Under the pieces are notes generated by a model. It made no database searches. It was not told the origin of the DNA and saw only the letters and a list, made by a program, of their open reading frames with translations. A stretch of 39,248 bases of DNA from Bacillota bacterium. Lineage in GTDB: Bacteria > Bacillota > Clostridia > Oscillospirales > Ruminococcaceae. Location of the stretch: contig JAEYXR010000100.1 in the NCBI GenBank assembly GCA_023431215.1, positions 1 to 39,248 of the forward strand, written 5' to 3'. Positions 33,597 through 39,248 of this stretch are shown here, piece after piece. The position numbers and the translations under genes were made by a program. Positions within the stretch are counted from its first letter, which is position 1. Each line of letters opens with the position of its first letter.

Positions 33597-34967
33597 TTAC
33601 CTGCGGGAAGCTGTATCGGCTGTTTTTTGTTCTTTTGCAACACCCTCGGTAGAGTTGGGTGTAAAAATAACCTTAATGGTCATTAATATCAGCTTAATGT
33701 CTGTAAGAATAGAGTATTCTGAAATATACATCAGGTCCAGCTTGAGCTTATCATAGGGTGTGGTGTTATATTTTCCCACCACCTGTGCATAACCTGTCAG
33801 CCCTGCCTTTACCTTTAGCCGGTAAGGAAACTCCGGCATATTTTTGGTGTATTGGTCGGCAATTTCGGGGCGTTCAGGCCGCGGACCCACTACACTCATC
33901 TCACCCTTAAAAATGTTGATGAGCTGAGGAATTTCATCTAGGCGGGTTTTGCGGATAAACCGTCCCACCCTCGTAATACGTTTATCGCTTTTGCTTGCCA
34001 GCCGTATACCATCTTTTTCTGCATCCACAATCATACTGCGAAACTTATAAATATTAAACACTCTGCCCCCAAGGGTAAGGCGCTGCTGGCAGTAAAACAC
34101 CGGGCCGCCATCCTCCAGCTTTATTGCCGCCGCAACCAACAGCATGACCGGGGAGAGCACCACCAGACCCAACCCGGATATTGCAAGGTCCATCATCCGC
34201 TTAACCATTTTTTGTGTCCCGCTTAATCCCATGTTGCGGCATAGCAAAAGAGGGCTGTCAAACAAATTGATGGTGCTTGCACCCCGAATAATAATATCTG
34301 CAATTTTGGGGGTAACATAAACCCGTATTTGGTTTTTAAAACAGTGTTTTAAAATTTGATTGCGCAGCTCTGAATGAATGTCACACAGTACAACAGCCTC
34401 ATACTCCCCAATTCGGCTAATGATTCTGTCATATCCGTCGTCAATGTGAATGGCCTCACAGATACGGTATTTTTCGCTGCGTGTGCTCATTTTGCAAATA
34501 AGGCTTTCGGCCAGACCGCGTCCGCCGTAAACCACCAGCATACGGTGGGGCGGGTACAGCCTGTTATACAGTTTGTTGGATGCGGTAGCCCATACCCATA
34601 TCAAAATAAAATCGATGGCGGTTAGCGCCAAAAACAGGTACAAATTTAGAAACTTGCGCGCCATCAGGCTTACCTGAAGATAGGTAAGGGCATTGGTAAA
34701 TACCGTGGCCAAAAAACCGGAAAAAATAATGTCGCCCCGCTTGTAATAACCCACCCGGTATCCGCCGTAGGTAAAATTAAAAATCAGCAGCATAAACCCA
34801 TAGATTGCTATCACCAGCCAGTTGCCTTTTCGGTAAAACGGGCCGCCCCATGTAGCCTTGCTAAAAAACTCATACCAGGCCACAGCCCACAGTGCTGTCA
34901 AACCAAACCACAGCAACAGTGATAATATAAAGATCAAAAGCTTTTTATATTGCTCTTTTCCTTTCAT
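33597..34967 (-). CDS. Initiating sugar transferase (WbaP/CpsE-like polyprenyl-phosphate phosphoglycosyl transferase)
   Basis: A 456-residue membrane protein. About five N-terminal membrane segments are followed by a Rossmann-like cytoplasmic region (MLVVYGGRGLAESL, EYEAVVLCDI), a re-entrant helix (MDLAISGLGLVVLSPVMLL) and the conserved catalytic domain: GRVFNIYKFRSM, TRLDEIPQLINIFKGEMSVVGPRPERP and KAGLTGYAQVVG. The family transfers a sugar-1-phosphate to undecaprenyl phosphate to begin capsule, exopolysaccharide or glycan assembly. No other glycan genes lie nearby. AAGGA precedes ATG 34967. Substrate sugar unknown. Confidence 0.93.
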   Translation of the reverse strand: MKGKEQYKKLLIFILSLLLWFGLTALWAVAWYEFFSKATWGGPFYRKGNWLVIAIYGFMLLIFNFTYGGYRVGYYKRGDIIFSGFLATVFTNALTYLQVSLMARKFLNLYLFLALTAIDFILIWVWATASNKLYNRLYPPHRMLVVYGGRGLAESLICKMSTRSEKYRICEAIHIDDGYDRIISRIGEYEAVVLCDIHSELRNQILKHCFKNQIRVYVTPKIADIIIRGASTINLFDSPLLLCRNMGLSGTQKMVKRMMDLAISGLGLVVLSPVMLLVAAAIKLEDGGPVFYCQQRLTLGGRVFNIYKFRSMIVDAEKDGIRLASKSDKRITRVGRFIRKTRLDEIPQLINIFKGEMSVVGPRPERPEIADQYTKNMPEFPYRLKVKAGLTGYAQVVGKYNTTPYDKLKLDLMYISEYSILTDIKLILMTIKVIFTPNSTEGVAKEQKTADTASRR

Positions 34968-35375
34968 GACGTTCCTTTCTGCTTATCTCATCTATGCAAT
35001 GCTGCACCATCATCTTCGGCACCAAATTACCCTTACACTTTTTATAGGTAACGCCAAAACTACGGTAAATGCAGCTAAACAATAAAAAGTTCTTGTAACC
35101 GTTTGGCAAGCGCTTTACAGGCATGCTGCGGATGAATGTACCCGCTGCCATTTACTTGGCTTTGTCTTTACACAAAGTATTGGTTCTGGACAGGTGTTTT
35201 TATCAAAAATATTTTAAAAATGCAGCATTGTGTGTTTGGATGATAGTTTTTCTAAGCTTTAAAATATAACTACTGCCTATGCGGTTATATTACCATAAGT
35301 TGCCTTTTTAAGCAACCAAACCATACTTCTCCCGCTCTCAGGAGCTGCATCTGCCGTACAATATCTGCAACACAT
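34968..35375. other. 408-bp spacer upstream of the sugar transferase
   Basis: No supported gene. AT-rich around 35190-35310, with a short hairpin GTTGC/GCAAC near 35319-35336. It probably contains the sugar transferase promoter (minus strand), which I could not place. The right end may be decayed coding sequence belonging to the fragment at 35376. Confidence 0.4.
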
Positions 35376-35631
35376 ATGTTTCTCACCAAGTCTGGTGCCA
35401 AGTGGTCTGAAGATGACGGCTGCTGGGTTTTAAAAACCCGCTCTCTGGGTTCCTATGTATCCTCTGACAAGGAACTGGAATCTGCCGCTTCAAATTCCTT
35501 CTTCTGACACCGATGCAGATTCCGGCGATGCTACCAACCCCACCACCGGTGCCATTGACGTAGTTGGAATCGCTACTGCTTTGGCTGTTATTTCTCTGGT
35601 TTGCGCCGGTGCAGTCTCTTTGAAGAAATAA
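35376..35631 (+). pseudogene. Frameshifted C-terminal fragment of a surface protein with NPTTGA membrane anchor
   Basis: Frame 1 (35376-35507) reads MFLTKSGAKWSEDDGCWVLK then TRSLGSYVSSDKELESAAS before a TGA. The next frame, shifted by one, continues from about 35497 as PSSDTDADSGDATNPTTGA, a hydrophobic helix (VVGIATALAVISLVCAGAVSL) and KK, stop at 35629-35631. The polar linker, NPxTG-type motif, membrane helix and basic end are the C-terminal anchor layout of clostridial extracellular proteins. There is no ribosome site and no longer N-terminal part, so this is a remnant. The terminator following it is intact. Confidence 0.7.
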
Positions 35632-35674
35632 TCAGTCCATAACCTTTTTTATTGGCCCCACAAGCAGGAAACAA

Positions 35675-35713
35675 AAGTCCGCCGCTATTCTCCACCAGCG
35701 GCGGGCTTTTTTA
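35675..35713 (+). terminator. Terminator after the surface-protein remnant
   Basis: A 12-bp stem with one G-U pair (35675-35686 with 35697-35708, core CCGCCGCT) and a T run. Confidence 0.85.
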
Positions 35714-35938
35714 TGTGGCAATTACTTTTAACTCAAAAAGAATGCTTTCCATATCTACAAACAGGTCTTATTGCTAGCAAATGCTTAAAATTTATACCTA
35801 TATTAGTTATCGTCATATTACTATCTATTTTTTACAGAGTTCACAAAATCCTGCTTCCCAATTTATAAAATTCTTTCCTTGCTGCCTGTTACAGATTGCA
35901 GACTTTTTGCTTTTTCTGTTTTTTCCCGTTTTTGGGCA

Positions 35939-35967
35939 TTTACTTACCCTTGGGGGAATGTTATACT
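35939..35967 (+). promoter_or_regulatory. Possible promoter for the DUF1846 gene
   Basis: TTTACT (35939-35944), a 17-bp spacer and TATACT (35962-35967), 55 bp before the start codon. The remaining spacer from 35714 is AT-rich with nothing recognised. Confidence 0.55.
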
Positions 35968-36022
35968 AGATTACGTATGATTATGAGCCGAAAACGGACG
36001 GCGGATAGGGAGCAAAAAAGAG

Positions 36023-37528
36023 ATGAAGCAAGGATTTAGCCATGAAAAATACCTGGAAGAGCAGTCAAAATATATTTTAGAGCGAGTGCGCAACTGGGAC
36101 AAGCTGTATTTGGAGTTTGGCGGCAAACTGATGTTTGATACCCATGCCAAGCGTTGCCTTCCGGGATACCAGGAAAATGCCAAGCTGGAGCTGCTGGCTA
36201 GCCTCAAAGACCAGGCGGAAATTATCATTTGTGTTCACGCAGGCGATATTGAGCGTAACAAGGTACGCGGCGACAGCGGCATTACCTATGACTCTGATGT
36301 TTTGCGCCTAATTGATGACCTGCGCTCCTATGAGCTGGATGTAAACTCCGTGCTGATTACCCGTTACGAGGAGCAACCCGCAGCTAAAATGTTTGCAGCC
36401 AAGCTGGAGCGCCGCGGCATTCGTACCTACCTGCACCATGCCATTGCAGGTTACCCCACCGACGTGGAAGCCATTGTCAGCGACCAGGGCTACGGCTCCA
36501 ACCCCTACATTGAGACAACCAAGCCCATTGTAGTGGTAACCGCTCCCGGCCCCGGCAGCGGCAAACTGGCCACCTGCTTAAACCAACTGTACCACGAGCA
36601 TAAACAGGGAAAGAAGGCCGGTTACTCCAAATTTGAGACCTTCCCGGTTTGGAACGTACCCCTAAAGCATCCTTTAAATGTTGCTTACGAGGCTGCCACC
36701 GCAGACCTCAAGGATTTTAACATGATTGATTCCTTTTATCTTGAGGCAACCGGAACCTCTGCAGTGAACTATAATCGGGATATGGAAATGTTCCCTGTCA
36801 TCAAGCGCATTATTGAACGCATTACAGGTACCGAGCTTTACCATTCTCCCACCGACATGGGTGTAAACTGCATTGCTTTTGGCATTGTTGATGATGCTGT
36901 TGTGCAGGAGGCCTCCCGTCAGGAGATTATCCGCCGCTATCTGAAAGCCGCCTGCGACTATAAGCTGGGTGCCATAGATGCCGAGACCTACCAGCGTCAA
37001 AAAATGATTATGGAGGGTCTGAACCTGAAGGTAGATGACCGTGTGGCAGTGCCTGCTGCACGCAATTACCTGGAGGATGCCAAGGTGCGCCTGGACAAAA
37101 CCGAGGGTGTAACCGCAACTGCCATTCAGCTGCCCGACGGCCGCATTGTCACGGGGCGTAACTCCGAGCTTATGAGTGCTCCTGCCTCCGCACTGCTTAA
37201 CGCAGCAAAGCTGCTGGGTGACATTCCCGACTCCATGCATCTGCTGCCCCCCATTATCATTGAACCTATTTTGGATATGAAAACCCGTGTGCTGAAGATG
37301 AAAAATTGTATTCTCAACACCGAGGAGATTTTAATGGCACTTTCCATCTCTGCCGTTACCAACCCTGCTGCCGCCACCGCAATGGAACATCTTGGATCTT
37401 TGGACGGCAGTCAGGCTCACGCCACTACCTTTGTGGCAAAGGGCGACCAAAAAATTTACCGCAAGCTGGGTATGGACCTCACCTGTGATGCACAGTATTT
37501 AACCGACAGCCTTTTTTATACCACCTGA
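36023..37528 (+). CDS. DUF1846 (UPF0371) family protein
   Basis: A 501-residue soluble protein matching the DUF1846 pattern: GFSHEKYLEEQSKYILERV at the N-terminus, YLEFGGKLMFDTHAKRCLPGY, CVHAGDIERNKVRGDSGITYD, then a P-loop-like APGPGSGKLATCLNQLYHEH near 175, followed by FPVWNVPLKHPLN. The glycine/lysine loop suggests nucleotide or phosphate binding, but catalytic function is not established. GGGAG lies ten bases before ATG 36023. Codon use is well adapted, and the gene has its own promoter and terminator. Confidence 0.93.
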   Translation: MKQGFSHEKYLEEQSKYILERVRNWDKLYLEFGGKLMFDTHAKRCLPGYQENAKLELLASLKDQAEIIICVHAGDIERNKVRGDSGITYDSDVLRLIDDLRSYELDVNSVLITRYEEQPAAKMFAAKLERRGIRTYLHHAIAGYPTDVEAIVSDQGYGSNPYIETTKPIVVVTAPGPGSGKLATCLNQLYHEHKQGKKAGYSKFETFPVWNVPLKHPLNVAYEAATADLKDFNMIDSFYLEATGTSAVNYNRDMEMFPVIKRIIERITGTELYHSPTDMGVNCIAFGIVDDAVVQEASRQEIIRRYLKAACDYKLGAIDAETYQRQKMIMEGLNLKVDDRVAVPAARNYLEDAKVRLDKTEGVTATAIQLPDGRIVTGRNSELMSAPASALLNAAKLLGDIPDSMHLLPPIIIEPILDMKTRVLKMKNCILNTEEILMALSISAVTNPAAATAMEHLGSLDGSQAHATTFVAKGDQKIYRKLGMDLTCDAQYLTDSLFYTT

Positions 37529-37540
37529 TTTTGATAAAAC

Positions 37541-37584
37541 AAAAGCACCTCTGTCCGCAGTCATTTGGACAGTGGTGCTTTTTT
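37541..37584 (+). terminator. Terminator of the DUF1846 gene
   Basis: A 16-bp stem with one mismatch (37541-37556 with 37567-37582, AAAAGCACC..CTGTCC) and a T run. Confidence 0.88.
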
Positions 37585-37727
37585 GCTGCAAAAAGACAAG
37601 AGAATGACCATAAGGATTTGGGCATTCCAATGTACAAGCAAGCTTTTGTCGGCAAAACATACCGTATGGTGTTATCCATTGGCCGAATATATACACTCTA
37701 TAGGTGCCCTGTACAAGCACAAACAAA

Positions 37728-37764
37728 CTTCATACGCCGCCGGTCTTTTTTGCGGCGTATGAAG
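37728..37764 (-). terminator. Terminator of spoIIID
   Basis: A 13-bp perfect stem, CTTCATACGCCGC/GCGGCGTATGAAG (37728-37740 with 37752-37764). On the minus strand it is followed by TTTGTTTG. Confidence 0.85.
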
Positions 37765-37777
37765 CTTATTGTTCTGT

Positions 37778-38035
37778 TTAAATTTCTTTGCCCTTTGCAT
37801 ATTTGCGCTTGGTGGCCATTCCACCACGAATATGCCGCTCCTGCTTGTTTTTATCCAGCACCGTTTTTACCTGGAGGTACAGGGGATAATCAATTTTTTG
37901 AAGACGTTCCGTAATATCTTTATGTACCGTTGATTTAGATATTGCAAATTTCTTTGCTGTTTCTCTTACCGTAGCCCCGGTTTCGATAATATACAGAGCA
38001 AAGCTGTTGGCTCTGTCTTCTGGGAGACCCTTCAA
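37778..38035 (-). CDS. spoIIID: Sporulation transcription factor SpoIIID
   Basis: An 85-residue DNA-binding protein that modulates the mother-cell sigma-E regulon. The helix-turn-helix ATVRETAKKFAISKSTVHKD and the C-terminal basic tail ERHIRGGMATKRKYAKGKE match the B. subtilis protein closely. It starts at TTG 38035, with GGGAGG seven bases upstream. An out-of-frame ATG-ACT-TGA overlaps this start. The minus-strand CATACATT at 38096-38089 resembles a sigma-E -10 box. Its presence implies endospore formation. Confidence 0.96.
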   Translation of the reverse strand: MKGLPEDRANSFALYIIETGATVRETAKKFAISKSTVHKDITERLQKIDYPLYLQVKTVLDKNKQERHIRGGMATKRKYAKGKEI

Positions 38036-38088
38036 GTCATTCCCTCCCTCGATGTTGGTCTTACTATAAATATATGACCCGTCTTGTT

Positions 38089-38096
38089 AATGTATG
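38089..38096 (-). promoter_or_regulatory. Possible sigma-E -10 element for spoIIID
   Basis: CATACATT on the minus strand agrees with the sigma-E -10 pattern CATACANT. The -35 region about 15 bases upstream (GTCAACT) is only a partial match. It lies 54 bp before the TTG start. Confidence 0.4.
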
Positions 38097-38286
38097 TACA
38101 ATTTTAAGCTTAGTTGACATGAACCTTTTGTGTTATTTTTTAATTTTTGAGTAACACTAAAAATATTGATAGAAAATAAATGTAACTGGGTGTTTCTCTT
38201 GGCACCTGCACATAAAAAGCTGCCACACACAATACTCCCGTCAAAGAAGTGTATGCCGCAGCCGGCAGATAAATACCAAATTATTT

Positions 38287-38303
38287 TGCCAACCAGTTTG
38301 GCA
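38287..38303 (+). promoter_or_regulatory. Inverted repeat TGCCAA-N5-TTGGCA before the TauE/SafE gene
   Basis: A perfect 6-bp dyad with a 5-bp spacer immediately upstream of the ribosome site. It could be an operator or a small mRNA hairpin. Confidence 0.35.
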
Positions 38304-38318
38304 GAACGGAGCAAAAAA

Positions 38319-38684
38319 ATGAAAAAAAACGCATTTAAGCTTTGGGGGCTGGCAGGTGGTGTTGGTGTTGGTTTGCTAAACGGGCTGCTCGGTGCCGGCG
38401 GCGGCATGGTACTGGTTCCTCTTTTGGAGCTTTTTGGGATTAACGGCAAAAAGTCTCATGCCACTTCCCTGGCTATTATCGTCCCTCTTTCGGCAGTAAG
38501 CGCCGGATTTTATCTCTACAAAGACTGGCTGCACCTGACCGATGCCCTGCCATACCTGCCGGGAGGCATTCTGGGCGCTCTGCTTGGGGTATGGCTGTTG
38601 CAAAAGCTGAACATCAGCTGGCTGAAGATAGCCTTTGGTCTCCTGCTTTTATGGGGAGGTGCACGTAATTTATGGATTGGATAA
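38319..38684 (+). CDS. TauE/SafE-type permease, N-terminal half-size protein
   Basis: 121 residues, about four membrane helices. The first contains the repeat motif GLLNGLLGAGGGMVLVPLL seen at the start of TauE/SafE sulfite/anion exporters. A family member is normally about 250 residues with two such halves, so this is half-size. GGAG lies about eight bases before ATG 38319; the frame upstream to 38166 is not supported. It overlaps the next gene by 13 bases, indicating translational coupling and a likely two-subunit transporter. Substrate unknown. Confidence 0.85.
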   Translation: MKKNAFKLWGLAGGVGVGLLNGLLGAGGGMVLVPLLELFGINGKKSHATSLAIIVPLSAVSAGFYLYKDWLHLTDALPYLPGGILGALLGVWLLQKLNISWLKIAFGLLLLWGGARNLWIG

Positions 38685-39070
38685 TGCTTGGACTTGCTTC
38701 GGTGGGTGCGGGTGCTTTGGCAGCTATGGGGCTGGGTGGCGGTGGTGTTTTGCTGCTGTACCTTTCGGCTGTGGGCATGCAGCAGCTTATGGCCCAGGGC
38801 ATCAATCTTTTATTTGTGATTCCGGTGGGGCTGTGCAGTCTTTGGTTTCACCGCAAAAATGGACTGGTAGATTTAAGCGCCGCCCTGCCCATTGCAATTG
38901 GCGGTATTGCCGGTGTTTGGCTTGGTGTACTGATTGCAGGGGGACTATCTCAAGAACTGCTGCGCAGGCTGTTTGGGGGGCTTGTTTTAGTAATCGGCAT
39001 ACGCGAAATTTGGTTTGGAATACGCTGCGGCAAAGAAAATGGCTTTGGTTTGTTCATACGCCGGAAATAA
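38672..39070 (+). CDS. TauE/SafE-type permease, C-terminal half-size protein
   Basis: 132 residues with about four membrane helices. The opening SVGAGALAAMGLGGGGVLL is the second-half counterpart of the glycine motif in the preceding gene, and IAGVWLGVLIAGGLS and LFGGLVLVIGIREIWFGI follow the family pattern. GGGGAGG is 12 bases before ATG 38672, inside the first gene. A short basic tail (RCGKENGFGLFIRRK) ends it. Together the pair equals one normal TauE/SafE protein. Confidence 0.85.
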   Translation: MDWIMLGLASVGAGALAAMGLGGGGVLLLYLSAVGMQQLMAQGINLLFVIPVGLCSLWFHRKNGLVDLSAALPIAIGGIAGVWLGVLIAGGLSQELLRRLFGGLVLVIGIREIWFGIRCGKENGFGLFIRRK

Positions 39071-39085
39071 AACCGAAACACCCTT

Positions 39086-39115
39086 GTATAATCGAGCCAA
39101 TGCTGGTGCACAATA
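39086..39115 (+). promoter_or_regulatory. Sigma-F/sigma-G-like promoter
   Basis: GTATA (39086-39090), a 15-bp spacer and GTGCACAATA (39106-39115). It matches the forespore -10 pattern GGnnAnAnTA at all but the second G. The GTATAAT here also contains a sigma-A-like -10 without a -35. Confidence 0.5.
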
Positions 39116-39136
39116 TTGGCGAGGTGATATGGAACA

Positions 39137-39248
39137 ATGAAAGAAAACAAAGTATTCACTTATATCAAAGAAAAAGGCTTTTATATTGCACTGGCAGTCT
39201 GTATCGTCGGTGCATCGGGCGCAGCATGGGTTACTGCAAACCGTACCC
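39137..39248 (+). CDS. Probable SpoIIQ-like membrane protein, 3' end outside window
   Basis: Only the first 37 codons are visible, from ATG 39137 (GAGGTG about 11 bases upstream). They read MKENKVFTYIKEKGFYIALA then a hydrophobic helix and VTANRT: a short basic cytoplasmic end and one signal-anchor. This is the N-terminal form of SpoIIQ-type M23-domain forespore proteins, whose genes often lie near spoIIID. The forespore-type promoter supports this. The peptidase domain is not visible, so the identity is an inference from context. Confidence 0.5.
   Translation, partial: MKENKVFTYIKEKGFYIALAVCIVGASGAAWVTANRT

Noticed and set aside
34945..35151. A 68-codon minus-strand frame overlapping the sugar transferase start
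   Set aside because: No ribosome site, overlaps the start of a clear gene and has no family pattern.

Overview
The window reads as chromosomal, low-mobility DNA from a spore-forming member of the Firmicutes, class Clostridia, most like the Oscillospiraceae/Ruminococcaceae. The reasons are inferential. It carries sporulation genes (spoIIID and the start of a probable spoIIQ-like gene). Its base composition is near-balanced in genes, with AT-rich spacers. It has a pyruvate phosphate dikinase closely matching the Clostridium symbiosum enzyme in length and active-site numbering, strong AGGAGG ribosome sites and several TTG starts. I saw no IS element, prophage, CRISPR array or rRNA.

Layout. 1-5510, plus strand: D-Ala-D-Ala ligase (cut by the window edge), glutamate racemase, a DUF1934 (YwiB-like) protein, arginyl-tRNA synthetase, then a homocysteine-methyltransferase-like protein that has lost zinc ligands. 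5550-6893: a MATE exporter. 6959-10235, minus strand: an ammonium channel fused to its PII regulator, preceded by a promoter that runs straight into a terminator hairpin, and a PrsA-like lipoprotein. 10437-17445, minus strand: the classic glmU-prs-pth-mfd group, lacking ctc, with an inverted-repeat-rich glmU leader. 17797-20424: ppdK, divergent from glmU. 20705-22044: an orphan Hpt protein, a conserved-looking small protein and a CarD-type regulator. 22687-23805, minus: a RodA/FtsW-type SEDS protein.

24529-28727, plus strand: formate-tetrahydrofolate ligase with a long structured leader, two copies of a 95-bp tandem repeat beginning on its stop codon, then tsaE-tsaB-rpiB-upp. The last four are tightly packed, with ATGA/TTGA overlaps at two junctions. 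28819-29074: a near-perfect sigma-A promoter, tRNA-Met(CAT), tRNA-Glu(TTC) and a strong terminator. 29435-30977: small and membrane proteins (DUF2500, DUF805). 31223-32734: a divergent IMP dehydrogenase resembling the Tritrichomonas type. 32903-34967: a winged-helix regulator without a recognisable receiver, facing a WbaP/CpsE-like initiating sugar transferase.

34968-36022 is a gene-poor stretch holding a decayed, frameshifted C-terminal fragment of a surface protein. 36023-37528 is a DUF1846 protein. 37778-39248 has spoIIID (minus, TTG start), a TauE/SafE permease split into two overlapping half-genes, and the first 37 codons of a SpoIIQ-like membrane protein behind a sigma-F/G-like promoter.

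How it fits together: most genes serve wall-precursor synthesis (ddl, murI, glmU, rodA), nucleotide and one-carbon metabolism (prs, upp, guaB, fhs, rpiB), translation (argS, pth, tsaE, tsaB, tRNAs) and sporulation. The least explained elements are the 95-bp repeats, the amt, glmU and fhs leaders, the degenerate methyltransferase-fold protein and the surface-protein remnant. All family assignments come from reading motifs; no database search was run.
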